Shown in pieces: positions 52,687-62,159 of a stretch of DNA of 64,000 bases (position 1 is the first letter of the stretch; each line of letters starts with the position of its first letter). The notes beneath the pieces are model-generated. The model was not told the origin of the DNA. It made no database searches and was given only the letters and a program-made list of their open reading frames with translations. This DNA is from Methylotenera_A sp040387515 (GTDB lineage Bacteria; Pseudomonadota; Gammaproteobacteria; Burkholderiales; Methylophilaceae), in contig JAZKDP010000007.1 of assembly GCA_040387515.1 (NCBI GenBank), forward strand, positions 218,697-282,696, read 5' to 3'. Made by a program: the position numbers and the translations under genes.

Positions 52687-54075
52687 TTATTGAGAATAAA
52701 TATGTTTGCGAGTTAAAGGTAAGCGTGATTGACCAATTTCACGTTTGTTTGCCAATATTTGATAGATGCCAATTTTACCCGCTTCAAACTCCAGAGCACA
52801 TGCGGCCATGTACAGACGCCATACCCTAAAAGTGGACTCAGTCACATACTGCAGAGCATCTTCGTGATGGTTTTCTAGCCGAGAAACCCAGTGTCTTAAC
52901 GTTAATGCGTAATGCGGACGCAAAGACTCAACATCTGAGATTTCAAACTTTGTTTGCTCCATGGCGCGTTGGATGTTGCTTACAGTATCCAATTGACCAT
53001 CAGGAAAAATATAACGATTAATAAATTCGGTAGATAAAGTCTTCTCCCATCCTTCTACATCATGTGTAATGCCATGATTTAAAAATAATCCACAAGGTTT
53101 TAATAGCCTATGTACGGTTGAAAAATATAAAGATAAGTTTTTTAAGCCAACATGCTCAAACATCCCAACGCTAACAATTTTGTCATAGATAGCAGCGCCT
53201 TTAATATCACGGTAGTCGCATAAACTGACCGTGACTTGGTTTTCTAATCCAGCTTTTTTGATGCGTGTGGTTGCCAGTTCGAATTGTTTTTGACTAAGCG
53301 TAATGCCATGCGCCTTAACGCCATAATGTTGCGCTGCATAGATGACTAATGCTCCCCATCCACAACCTATATCAAGCAGTAGCTCATCTGGTTTTAGTAT
53401 CAGCTTACGACAAATATGTTCAAGCTTAGCCTGTTGCGCTTGCTCCAAAGTATCATCATGTTTCTCGAAGTATGCGCATGAATAAACCATGGCGTCATCT
53501 AGCCATAGTGCATAAAAATCATTCGAAACATCATAATGAAATTGTACTGCGTCACGATTTTCTGTTTTGGTGTGCACTTTTACTGCGTGATCGTAGATGA
53601 GAGAGTCACTAGAGTTTCGGGGTTCAATATGCGCTGGTAATCTTAAGGCGCTGATAATTGCCGCGAACCTCTCCCATAAAGACAACTTGATAATATGTAA
53701 ATTATCTTTTAATTGAACAGCGGCGAAGAAGTCACCTTCAATATCAATATCACCATGAAAATACGCATCGGCCAAACGAAGTGGATCCCGACCAAGCACC
53801 ATACTGCGTACAATATTTGGATTGCGACATATCAATATAAATGAAGGGCTGTGATCTTTCGCAATGGCTTTGCCTAGCTGGAGATTAATGCCATTCCATA
53901 ACCGCATTGTCAGGCTACCGTCAAAGTTACTAAACAATCGTTTCAACAACTTTACGGCTGCTTCAATCCCTACATTCGACAAACTTTGCCCATTTTGAAA
54001 AACGACATCATCAGTCATCGTTTGAGCTTTGGAAACAGAAGTGACAGCTTGATTATTTTCAAAATTGCTTACCAT
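52687..54075 (-). CDS. cfa: Cyclopropane-fatty-acyl-phospholipid synthase family methyltransferase
   Basis: A 462-residue SAM-dependent enzyme. An N-terminal lipid-binding region precedes the class I methyltransferase fold, with LLDIGCGWGALVIYAAQHYGVKAHGITLSQKQ near residue 225. VSVGMFEHVGLKNL, LFLNHGITHDVEGW and ALTLRHWVSRLENH are family marks. It adds a methylene bridge to unsaturated acyl chains in the membrane, protecting against acid and drying stress. Its position upstream of the pigment operon on the same strand may reflect shared membrane-protection use (inference). The ribosome site is AGGAG. Confidence 0.9.
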   Translation of the reverse strand: MVSNFENNQAVTSVSKAQTMTDDVVFQNGQSLSNVGIEAAVKLLKRLFSNFDGSLTMRLWNGINLQLGKAIAKDHSPSFILICRNPNIVRSMVLGRDPLRLADAYFHGDIDIEGDFFAAVQLKDNLHIIKLSLWERFAAIISALRLPAHIEPRNSSDSLIYDHAVKVHTKTENRDAVQFHYDVSNDFYALWLDDAMVYSCAYFEKHDDTLEQAQQAKLEHICRKLILKPDELLLDIGCGWGALVIYAAQHYGVKAHGITLSQKQFELATTRIKKAGLENQVTVSLCDYRDIKGAAIYDKIVSVGMFEHVGLKNLSLYFSTVHRLLKPCGLFLNHGITHDVEGWEKTLSTEFINRYIFPDGQLDTVSNIQRAMEQTKFEISDVESLRPHYALTLRHWVSRLENHHEDALQYVTESTFRVWRLYMAACALEFEAGKIGIYQILANKREIGQSRLPLTRKHIYSQ

Positions 54076-54361
54076 TAGGAACTCCTAGTGCTGTGCGTAA
54101 ATGTGCAACTCTAGTCAGTAATATCTGCAAAATATTTTTTGCAAATCCATTTAGTGCTATTTTTTGATACTCATTCAGTTGATTCGGTTTAGTATTTATC
54201 ACACATAATGAACCAATTTATCGCCTAATGGCAAGGGGTTGGTGCGCCTGCAAAGAGACTATATACAGTGTTAATGAATGCGTAATGGAATTGCATGACG
54301 CAATTGACCATCTTGAAAGCGGGCAGCAATTAAAAGTCTGGAAATTAAATATTTATGCGAT

Positions 54362-54829
54362 TTATATTGGTAACGGCAATGCAGTTTTATTGATTATCCT
54401 GCGCAATACAAAGCTAGATCGCACGCCAGTCACGCCCATGATTCTTGTTATGCGATTCAGTAGTAAGTCCTGATATGCATCCATATCTTTTACTACCACC
54501 TTAAGTTGATAGTCAGCATCTTGCCCCGTTATTAATAGGCACTCCAACACCTCTGCTATTTGGCTTATGTTTTCTTCGAAGTTTTTAAAGCGCTCAGGGG
54601 TATGTTGATCCATGGAAATATGAATAAGTGCCATCAAAGACAAGCCTAGTTTTTTTGCATCGATAAATGCGCGGTAACCAGTTATTAATCCTGAGTCCTC
54701 TAGAATTTTGACTCGGCGGAGGCAGGGGGAAGCAGAAAGCTTGATGCGATCAGCTAAGTCTTGATTACTGATACGCCCATCTTCCTGAAGCACTTGAAGT
54801 ATGTGCAAGTCATAACGATCTAGTTGCAT
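54362..54829 (-). CDS. Lrp/AsnC family transcriptional regulator
   Basis: A 155-residue protein with an N-terminal AsnC-type helix-turn-helix (LDRYDLHILQVLQEDGRISNQDLADRIKLSASPCLRRVKILEDSGLI) and a C-terminal RAM ligand-binding domain (LLITGQDADYQLKVVVKDMDAYQDLL). These proteins sense amino acids such as leucine and act on neighbouring genes. It is divergent from leuA with a 156-bp spacer holding a 31-bp dyad, so control of leuA and of itself is likely (inference from context). Confidence 0.92.
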   Translation of the reverse strand: MQLDRYDLHILQVLQEDGRISNQDLADRIKLSASPCLRRVKILEDSGLITGYRAFIDAKKLGLSLMALIHISMDQHTPERFKNFEENISQIAEVLECLLITGQDADYQLKVVVKDMDAYQDLLLNRITRIMGVTGVRSSFVLRRIINKTALPLPI

Positions 54830-54852
54830 AGCATTTCCATAGTTAATTATTC

Positions 54853-54883
54853 CAATAATATATTATATTACAAAATATTATTG
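54853..54883. promoter_or_regulatory. Candidate Lrp/AsnC operator between the regulator and leuA
   Basis: CAATAATAT (54853-54861) and ATATTATTG (54875-54883) are exact inverted repeats with a 13-nt AT-rich centre. The size and AT-rich symmetry fit Lrp-family sites. A smaller dyad AATAT-GTTG-ATATT follows at 54886-54899. Confidence 0.5.
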
Positions 54884-54985
54884 CTAATATGTTGATATTG
54901 TTGTCATATAACGCAAGCACATGCTAATGTAATTTGCTTAAAATTACACTCCTAGAGTTTATATAATTCATCAGGAGTCATTTCA

Positions 54986-56653
54986 ATGTTGCAGAATCCG
55001 ATTAGCAAATACAGACCATTCCCACCTGTAAACTTGACCGATCGTCAGTGGCCAAGCCGAACCATTACCAAATCGCCAACATGGTTGAGTACAGACTTGC
55101 GTGATGGTAATCAATCGCTTTTTGAACCAATGAATTCAGAACGAAAAATGCGCATGTTTCGTATGCTATGTGATATTGGCTTCAAAGAAATTGAAGTAGC
55201 ATTTCCTTCAGCCTCAAAGACGGATTTCGGTTTTGTGCGAACGCTTATCGAAGGCAATCATATTCCTGATGATGTCTCTATTGAGGTTTTGACTCCGGCA
55301 CGCGAGCATTTGATTATTAGCACGATGGAGTCTCTTAGAGGTGCACGCCGTGCGATTGTGCATTTATATAACGCCACCTCAAAGCCTTTCCGTGAAATCG
55401 TCTTTGGTATGACTAAGGATGAGGTTGTTCGTATGGTGGTGACATCCGTGCAATTAATTAAACAATTAGCCTCAGAGCAACCAGAAACAGAATGGATACT
55501 TGAATACAGCCCTGAAACATTCACTGCGACTGAACTTGATTTTGCATTAGAAGTTTGTAATGCAGTGACGGAAGAGTGGGGTGCGACACCGGAGAACAAA
55601 GTAATCATCAATCTACCTACGACAGTTGAAGTGTCTACACCTAATGTTTATGCCGACCAGATTGAATGGATGCATCGCCATCTTGCAAGGCGCGATAGCC
55701 TTATTTTAAGCCTGCATACACACAACGATCGAGGCACTGCAGTTGCAGCGGCAGAACTTGCATTAATGGCGGGTGCTGATCGTGTAGAGGGCTGTCTTTT
55801 TGGTAATGGCGAACGAACGGGTAACGTAGATATCGTGACAATGGCTTTGAATATGTATACACAAGGCGTCTCACCTGGCCTTGATTTCTCCGATATTAAC
55901 GCGATTGCTCGCACTGTAGAAGATTGTAACCAGTTGCCGATACATCCACGTCATCCTTATGTTGGTGATTTAGTTTTTACCGCCTTTTCCGGGTCACATC
56001 AGGATGCGATTAAAAAAGGTTTGGCTGTACAAAAGCCAGATGAACTTTGGAATGTGCCTTACCTTCCGATAGATCCTAAAGATGTCGGACGTAACTATGA
56101 CTCGGTGATACGCGTAAATAGTCAATCTGGCAAAGGTGGCATTGCTTATTTAATGGAAAATGAATACGGCATTGTGATGCCGCGTAGACTGCAAGTTGAA
56201 TTCGCTGGTGTAGTGCAGAAGCATACAGATGTTCATGGAGGGGAAATGGTTGCTGCAGATATCTGGAAGCTTTTCTCGGCTACCTATCTTGAAACCAATG
56301 CAACGATTAAATATCGGGAACATCATCTTTTTGAGCATGGAGATACTCAAGGAATTCGTTTACATGTCGAAATTGATGGTAATCCACATGACCTTACAGG
56401 TGAAGGTAATGGGCCTATCGATGCTGCTGTTAATGCATTTAAAAGTGCAGGATTAAATATTAATGTTCGTAGTTATGAGCAACGTTCAATGAATGCAGGT
56501 ATTGATGGGGCGGATGCAAGCTCTTGTGCTTTTATAGAGATTTCACCAGCAACCCGAGGTAATGTTAAAGATTATTATGGTGTGGGAATAGACTCCAACA
56601 TTGTGACAGCCTCGATTAAGGCCTTAGTAAGCGGCATTCATCGGATGGAGTGA
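54986..56653 (+). CDS. leuA: 2-isopropylmalate synthase (long, LeuA type 2)
   Basis: A 555-residue enzyme of the first leucine step: acetyl-CoA plus 2-oxoisovalerate gives 2-isopropylmalate. The catalytic barrel starts with STDLRDGNQSLFEPM near residue 35. SLHTHNDRGTAVAAAELALMAGADRVEG holds metal-binding histidines, and GNGERTGNVDI follows. The C-terminal regulatory domain (about 440-555) mediates leucine feedback. Length and the N-terminal extension fit the LeuA2 subclass and not the shorter enzyme common in ilv operons. GGAG precedes the ATG at good spacing. The Lrp neighbour suggests leucine-responsive control. Confidence 0.94.
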   Translation: MLQNPISKYRPFPPVNLTDRQWPSRTITKSPTWLSTDLRDGNQSLFEPMNSERKMRMFRMLCDIGFKEIEVAFPSASKTDFGFVRTLIEGNHIPDDVSIEVLTPAREHLIISTMESLRGARRAIVHLYNATSKPFREIVFGMTKDEVVRMVVTSVQLIKQLASEQPETEWILEYSPETFTATELDFALEVCNAVTEEWGATPENKVIINLPTTVEVSTPNVYADQIEWMHRHLARRDSLILSLHTHNDRGTAVAAAELALMAGADRVEGCLFGNGERTGNVDIVTMALNMYTQGVSPGLDFSDINAIARTVEDCNQLPIHPRHPYVGDLVFTAFSGSHQDAIKKGLAVQKPDELWNVPYLPIDPKDVGRNYDSVIRVNSQSGKGGIAYLMENEYGIVMPRRLQVEFAGVVQKHTDVHGGEMVAADIWKLFSATYLETNATIKYREHHLFEHGDTQGIRLHVEIDGNPHDLTGEGNGPIDAAVNAFKSAGLNINVRSYEQRSMNAGIDGADASSCAFIEISPATRGNVKDYYGVGIDSNIVTASIKALVSGIHRME

Positions 56654-56847
56654 GTACAAGTGGATAATAATCTGTCTTCAAAATTAACCCATGGTCTATG
56701 AGTTGATTGAGGGTCCATTAACCATCTCAATAGAACCTTTTTAGAATACTCCTTACTAAAGGATTAGATTAACGATACATCTTATGATGTTATCGCCGAT
56801 TTGCAGGCTGGATGCTAAAGCTACATTTTTAATTTAAAATAAACTCA

Positions 56848-58266
56848 ATGAAACTCTACGAACAGCTTGCCAACTCTATTGCTCAGTCAATTCAAGAAGG
56901 GGTTCTTTGTCGCGGGGATAAGCTTCCGTCTGTAAGGCAGGCAAGCGCCAGTAGAGAGGTCAGCCCATCCACCGTATTCCAAGCGTATTATCTGCTTGAA
57001 GCTAGAGGCTTAATTAGCGCTCGTGAGCGATCGGGTTATTTTGTTTCGGGTGGGACAGCTGGCATTCCAACTTCACCTGAGCCGACTACTCAGGTTAATG
57101 AAGAACTGACGCAGATAGATGTAAGTGAGCTTGTATTTGAAGTGCTTGAGTCTATTAGGGTCAGAAATGTCATTCCACTCGGATCGGCTTTTCCAAGCCC
57201 TCTACTGTTTCCCTTGAGCAACTTGGCGCGAACAATGGCTTCCAGTGTGCAAATGATGGATCCTTGGAGTAGCGTGGACAATCTAAGCCCTGGCGACGCA
57301 AATCTTCGACGTCAGATTGCATTACGTTACATGATTGATGGTTTGCATGTTGCCGCGGACGAAATCATTATTACCAACGGCGCACTAGAAGCATTAAATC
57401 TTTGTTTAATGGCGGTTGCCCGACCTGGTGACACCATACTGATTGAATCACCCACTTTCTATGCGGCCTTGCAATCCATTGAACGAATTGGGCTAAGTGC
57501 GATTGAGGTGCCTAGTCACCCTAGAGATGGTATTGATTTAATTGCGATGGAATTAGCTTTGGAGCGCCATAAGCCCAAAGCCTGTTGGTTGATGACAAAC
57601 TTCCAAAATCCACTAGGCAGCTTGCTTTCAGATGAAAAGAAGAAGGCTTTAGTAACTTTGCTAACTAAATATCAAGTGCCATTGATAGAAGACGATGTAT
57701 ACGGCGAACTATATTTTGGAGATAAGCGACCCACACCTGCAAAGGCTTTTGATACCGAAGGTTTAGTGATGCATTGCTCGTCATTTTCAAAATGCCTTGC
57801 GCCAGGTTATCGCGTCGGTTGGGTGGCGACTGGGCGTTATTCAAAAGCAATAGAACGTTTAAAATTAACAACGACTTTATCTGCATCAGCCACTGCACAA
57901 GTGGCTTTGGCTAAATACCTGCAAAAAGGTGGCTATGACAAGCATCTTCGTAGTTTGCGCCATACGCTTTTAGTGAATCAAATTAAATTTATTGAAGCAA
58001 TTGAGCGTTATTTCCCTGATGGCACCCGATTAACAGTTCCACAAGGAGGATATTTTTTATGGGTAAAACTGCCGGATGGTGTAAATGCTTTAGAGGTGCA
58101 TCGTATTGCACTTGCAAATGGAATTAGCATCGCCCCAGGACCTATTTTTTCTGCACAAAAAAGATTTACAGACTACATCAGATTAAATTATGGACATATT
58201 TGGGATGCGCGTATGGAAGCGTCTTTATCTACTCTAGGATCCATAGTCCGTGATTTAATACCATAA
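56848..58266 (+). CDS. MocR/PdxR-type GntR regulator with aminotransferase domain
   Basis: A 472-residue fusion. An N-terminal GntR winged helix (KLYEQLANSIAQSIQEGVLCRGDKLPSVRQ, SREVSPSTVFQAYYLLEARGLI; residues 1-70) is joined to a fold-type I aminotransferase domain. In the latter, SSFSKCLAPGYRVGW near residue 314 supplies the PLP lysine. Known MocR proteins regulate pyridoxal, GABA or taurine genes; the enzymatic activity is usually lost. It stands 150 nt before the sulfite reductase gene on the same strand, so a role in sulfur or taurine metabolism is possible but unproven. Confidence 0.87.
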   Translation: MKLYEQLANSIAQSIQEGVLCRGDKLPSVRQASASREVSPSTVFQAYYLLEARGLISARERSGYFVSGGTAGIPTSPEPTTQVNEELTQIDVSELVFEVLESIRVRNVIPLGSAFPSPLLFPLSNLARTMASSVQMMDPWSSVDNLSPGDANLRRQIALRYMIDGLHVAADEIIITNGALEALNLCLMAVARPGDTILIESPTFYAALQSIERIGLSAIEVPSHPRDGIDLIAMELALERHKPKACWLMTNFQNPLGSLLSDEKKKALVTLLTKYQVPLIEDDVYGELYFGDKRPTPAKAFDTEGLVMHCSSFSKCLAPGYRVGWVATGRYSKAIERLKLTTTLSASATAQVALAKYLQKGGYDKHLRSLRHTLLVNQIKFIEAIERYFPDGTRLTVPQGGYFLWVKLPDGVNALEVHRIALANGISIAPGPIFSAQKRFTDYIRLNYGHIWDARMEASLSTLGSIVRDLIP

Positions 58267-58416
58267 ATATCGCTCAAAACAGCGCTCTGCTTTTTTAACT
58301 GATATGCTTTTTATTCGGCCATCTGATTCTGTTTTATTTTCATATTAAGCATTAATCTTCGCCATGATTAAAATTTGTTTGGCAATTCTTTGGGTTGTCA
58401 AAGTTAAGGCGACTGA

Positions 58417-60159
58417 ATGTACATTTATGATGAAATTGATCAAAAGCTGGTTGAGCAACGTGTCGCTCAATTTAAAGAGCAAACCCATCGATTTTTGAAT
58501 GGAAAGTTAAGTGAAGACGATTTTAGAGTTTTAAGGCTTCAAAATGGATTGTACATTCAACGTCACGCTCCAATGTTGCGTGTTGCTATTCCTTATGGGA
58601 TGCTGGTTTCAAAACAATTGCGCATGCTGGCCTACGTTGCAAGGCGTTGGGACAAAGGATACGGGCATTTTAGTACCAGACAAAATATCCAATTCAATTG
58701 GCCCCGTTTAGAAGACGTTCCAGAAATCCTGGCAAAGCTAGCCACCGTACAAATGCATGCCATTCAAACCAGTGGCAATTGCATTCGCAATACCACTACA
58801 GACCATTTCGCTGGTGTAGCGCCAGATGAAATTATCAATCCCTTGGTATGGTGCGAGATTATTAGGCAATGGTCAATGTTGCATCCAGAATTTGCATTCC
58901 TACCTCGAAAATTCAAAATTGCAGTGAGCGGGGCGTCAACTGATCGAGCCGCTGTAGGCGTGCATGATATTGGGTTGCAAGCTGTTGAAGAAAATGGAGT
59001 TTTAGGCTTCACAGTTTGGGTGGGCGGCGGTTTAGGTAGAACGCCTATCGTTGGTAAGCTCATCAAGCCATTCGTTGCGTGGCATGATTTACTCACTTAT
59101 TTACAGGCAACGCTGCGTGTTTACAACTTGTATGGTAGAAGAGATAACAAATATAAAGCGCGTATCAAAATACTGGTTAAGGACTTAACTCCAGAAGTTT
59201 TTGCTCAACAAGTTAATGAGCAGTGGCAGTTGATTAAAGATGGCCCAGACAAAGTGACTGAAGAGTATGTTCAGTATGTATCCAATCGATTCGAGTGGCC
59301 GAAATATGATCTGACATTATCCGAAATCGAAAGTGATGTCATTCTTAAGAGCGCAGAAAATCCCAAATTTGAAAGATGGCTGCGTACTAATGTACATGAT
59401 CATAAGGTTAAAGGATATGCATCTGTAACTGTCTCGCTGAAAGCCAGTGGTATTCCCCCGGGAGATATCACAGCAGATCAGATGGATGCGTTAGCGGATA
59501 TGTCCGAAACATACGGGTTTGGTGAGTTACGCGTGTCTCATGAGCAAAATTTAATATTGGCTGATGTGCGAAGAAAAAGCCTTTATTCCCTGTGGCTGGA
59601 ATTGGATATGCTTAATCTAGCTACTCCAAATATTGGCTTGATTACTAATATCATCTCATGCCCTGGTGGCGATTATTGTAGCTTGGCTAACGCTGTATCA
59701 ATACCTGTCGCTGCCGCTATACAACAACGATTCGATGATCTTGATTTTGTGTATGAGATTGGTGAGCTTGATCTAAATCTGTCAGGCTGTGTGAACGCCT
59801 GCGGACATCATCATGTTGGGCATATCGGCATTCTGGGTGTGGATAAAGCGGGTGAAGAGTGGTATCAAATTACGATTGGCGGCAGGCAAAATGGAGCAAA
59901 TAGTCAGGGTGTCATTCCTGCTTTAATACGTGGCGGTGGTGCCGCAATTGGGCGTGTTATAGGCCCATCTTTTGCTCGGGAACAAATACCAGATGTCATT
60001 TATCGGCTCATTCAGACCTATTTAAGGCTGCGTGATAGTGATGCAGAGCGGTTCATTGATGTTGTTGAGCGGCTTGGTATAGAGCCTTTTAAACACGATG
60101 TTTATTCAGACCCGTTATTAGCGAAATCTATAATAAATACGGCGGTATTAGATGCTTAA
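58417..60159 (+). CDS. cysI: Sulfite reductase hemoprotein (nitrite/sulfite reductase family)
   Basis: A 580-residue siroheme enzyme that reduces sulfite to sulfide. Both ferredoxin-like repeats and both siroheme domains are present. The 4Fe-4S/siroheme cysteines are Cys415 and Cys421 (SCPGGDYC) and Cys458 and Cys462 (SGCVNAC). FSTRQNIQFNWPRLED and SGNCIRNTT are family marks. No flavoprotein subunit (cysJ) is adjacent, so electrons may come from ferredoxin. The DUF934 gene overlaps its end by 8 nt, a pairing known in Pseudomonas and many betaproteobacteria. A nitrite substrate is less likely given this partner. Confidence 0.88.
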   Translation: MYIYDEIDQKLVEQRVAQFKEQTHRFLNGKLSEDDFRVLRLQNGLYIQRHAPMLRVAIPYGMLVSKQLRMLAYVARRWDKGYGHFSTRQNIQFNWPRLEDVPEILAKLATVQMHAIQTSGNCIRNTTTDHFAGVAPDEIINPLVWCEIIRQWSMLHPEFAFLPRKFKIAVSGASTDRAAVGVHDIGLQAVEENGVLGFTVWVGGGLGRTPIVGKLIKPFVAWHDLLTYLQATLRVYNLYGRRDNKYKARIKILVKDLTPEVFAQQVNEQWQLIKDGPDKVTEEYVQYVSNRFEWPKYDLTLSEIESDVILKSAENPKFERWLRTNVHDHKVKGYASVTVSLKASGIPPGDITADQMDALADMSETYGFGELRVSHEQNLILADVRRKSLYSLWLELDMLNLATPNIGLITNIISCPGGDYCSLANAVSIPVAAAIQQRFDDLDFVYEIGELDLNLSGCVNACGHHHVGHIGILGVDKAGEEWYQITIGGRQNGANSQGVIPALIRGGGAAIGRVIGPSFAREQIPDVIYRLIQTYLRLRDSDAERFIDVVERLGIEPFKHDVYSDPLLAKSIINTAVLDA

Positions 60160-60667
60160 TGATTCGTTAAAGCTTATTAGAAATGGACGGCTGGAAATTG
60201 ACGCTTGGCGTCTGTTTGATGCAGATTCAAGCGCATTGCCGCCAGATGAAAATTACTGGATGGTCAAATTGGAAACCTGGAAAAGTCACCGTGAGCAATT
60301 AAGCTTACGAAAATTTCCAGTGGCGATATTAGTTCCTTCAGATGCGGATTCCACAGACATTATTTTCAAGCATGGCAGTGATGCTAACTTAGAAAAAATT
60401 GCATTTATTGCTATTGATTTCCCCAGTTACACCGACGGGCGAGGGTTCTCGCTTGCTCAAATATTGAGAAAACAATATGGTTGGAAAGGCGAATTAAGAG
60501 CCATGGGAGACGTACTTATTGATATAATCCACTATTTGGCAAGATGCGGTTTTGACAGCTTTTTAATTAAAGAAGGTCATGACGCAGAATTAGCGTTAGA
60601 AGCTTTTGAAACTTTCACAGTGCATTATCAAAGATCTTATCCTCAGCCAACAAAAGTAACCACTTAA
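60152..60667 (+). CDS. DUF934 family protein, partner of sulfite reductase
   Basis: A 171-residue protein with the family core FPSYTDGRGFSLAQILRKQYGWKGELRAMGDVLIDIIHYLARCGFDSF. This DUF934 family nearly always follows a CysI-type reductase. It is thought to help its assembly, or to couple sulfate assimilation steps, but no activity has been shown. It overlaps cysI by 8 nt and is in a different frame, so the two are translationally coupled. It contains no obvious cofactor site. Confidence 0.9.
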   Translation: MLNDSLKLIRNGRLEIDAWRLFDADSSALPPDENYWMVKLETWKSHREQLSLRKFPVAILVPSDADSTDIIFKHGSDANLEKIAFIAIDFPSYTDGRGFSLAQILRKQYGWKGELRAMGDVLIDIIHYLARCGFDSFLIKEGHDAELALEAFETFTVHYQRSYPQPTKVTT

Positions 60668-60712
60668 CAATTTCAACTTTTTTATTTTAGTATTAATTCA
60701 AGGACTTTAATC

Positions 60713-62149
60713 ATGAGTGCTAATAACGTCAGTCATCAATTTTATGATGACTATGCTGTCAGAAAATTTACCGTTATGGCGGTGATTTGGGGTGTGGTCG
60801 GCATGATGATGGGGGTGATTATCGCCTCACAACTTGCTTTTCCTGAGCTGAATCTTGGCATTTCATGGACTAGTTTTGGGCGTTTACGTCCGTTGCATAC
60901 CAATTTGGTCATATTTGCTTTTGGTGGATGTGCTTTATTTGCTACTTCTTTCTATGTCGTACAACGTACATGCCAGACAACGCTTCAATTCCCGCGGTTA
61001 TCGCGTTACGTATTTTGGGGTTATCAAGCGGTTATTGTGGCAGCAATCATCTCTTTACCTATGGGATACACATCAGGTAAAGAGTACGCCGAATTTGAAT
61101 GGCCGATTGATATATTGCTATTAGTTGTATGGATTATGTATGCACTCGTGTTCTTTGGTACGATATCTGCCAGAAAAGTTAAGCATATCTATGTTGCCAA
61201 TTGGTTCTACGGCGCATTTATCGTCGTAGTGGCAATATTGCACCTAGTTAACAGTATGGCAATACCTGCTGGTTGGATGAAATCTTATTCAATCTATGCA
61301 GGGGTGCAAGATGCGATGATTCAATGGTGGTATGGTCACAATGTAGTCGGTTTCATTCTGACTGCGGGTTTTCTGGGCATGATGTATTACTTTGTGCCTA
61401 AACAAGCTGGTCGCCCAATCTATTCATATCGCCTCTCAATCGTGCACTTTTGGGGCTTGATTTTTACTTATATGTGGGCAGGTTCACATCACTTGCATTA
61501 CACAGCTTTACCAGATTGGACACAATCGGTAGGCATGGTGTTATCACTGATTCTATTAGCGCCAAGTTGGGGCGGCATGATCAACGGCATGATGACGATG
61601 TCTGGCGCATGGCACAAATTACGTGACGATCCAATTCTGCGCTTCTTAATCGTATCGTTATCGTTCTACGGCATGAGTACGTTTGAAGGTCCGATGATGG
61701 CTATTAAAACCGTCAATTCTCTTTCACATTACACCGATTGGACTATTGGTCATGTGCATTCCGGAGCTTTAGGCTGGGTAGGTTTTATTGCAATGGGTTC
61801 AATCTACTTTTTGATTCCTCGTCTATATGGCCAAAAGCAGATGTACAGCATAAAAGCCATTGAAATCCATTTCTGGTTAGCCACAATTGGTATCGTGATC
61901 TACATCACCGCTATGTGGGTAGCAGGTGTCACTCAAGGTTTAATGTGGCGTGCTATGAATGATGACGGGACATTAACTTACACCTTTGTTGAGGCCGTTA
62001 AAGCCACGCATCCCTATTACGTTATTCGCTTATTTGGCGGCATGCTTTATCTACTTGGCATGCTGTTTATGTTATGGAACGTAATGAAAACAGTATCTAT
62101 GGGGCAGGCTGCACGCGCTGCAATTCCATCAAAATTTGTACACGCTTGA
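60713..62149 (+). CDS. ccoN: Cytochrome cbb3 oxidase subunit I
   Basis: A 478-residue heme-copper oxidase catalytic subunit with 12 membrane helices. The metal ligands are visible: His of low-spin heme b in RPLHTNLVIFAFGG, CuB His in WWYGHNVVGF and AGSHHLHYTALPDW, and heme b3/b His in DWTIGHVHSGALGW. It reduces oxygen to water at high affinity, suited to microaerobic conditions. AAGGA precedes the ATG. It is the first gene of ccoNOQP, about 45 nt after DUF934, but likely has its own promoter. Confidence 0.96.
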   Translation: MSANNVSHQFYDDYAVRKFTVMAVIWGVVGMMMGVIIASQLAFPELNLGISWTSFGRLRPLHTNLVIFAFGGCALFATSFYVVQRTCQTTLQFPRLSRYVFWGYQAVIVAAIISLPMGYTSGKEYAEFEWPIDILLLVVWIMYALVFFGTISARKVKHIYVANWFYGAFIVVVAILHLVNSMAIPAGWMKSYSIYAGVQDAMIQWWYGHNVVGFILTAGFLGMMYYFVPKQAGRPIYSYRLSIVHFWGLIFTYMWAGSHHLHYTALPDWTQSVGMVLSLILLAPSWGGMINGMMTMSGAWHKLRDDPILRFLIVSLSFYGMSTFEGPMMAIKTVNSLSHYTDWTIGHVHSGALGWVGFIAMGSIYFLIPRLYGQKQMYSIKAIEIHFWLATIGIVIYITAMWVAGVTQGLMWRAMNDDGTLTYTFVEAVKATHPYYVIRLFGGMLYLLGMLFMLWNVMKTVSMGQAARAAIPSKFVHA

Positions 62150-62159
62150 GAGAACGAAA

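Noticed and set aside
54228..54473. Plus-strand 81-codon frame overlapping the Lrp-type regulator.
   Set aside because: Its second half is antisense to the regulator and it has no good ribosome site. The N-terminal part matches nothing I know.
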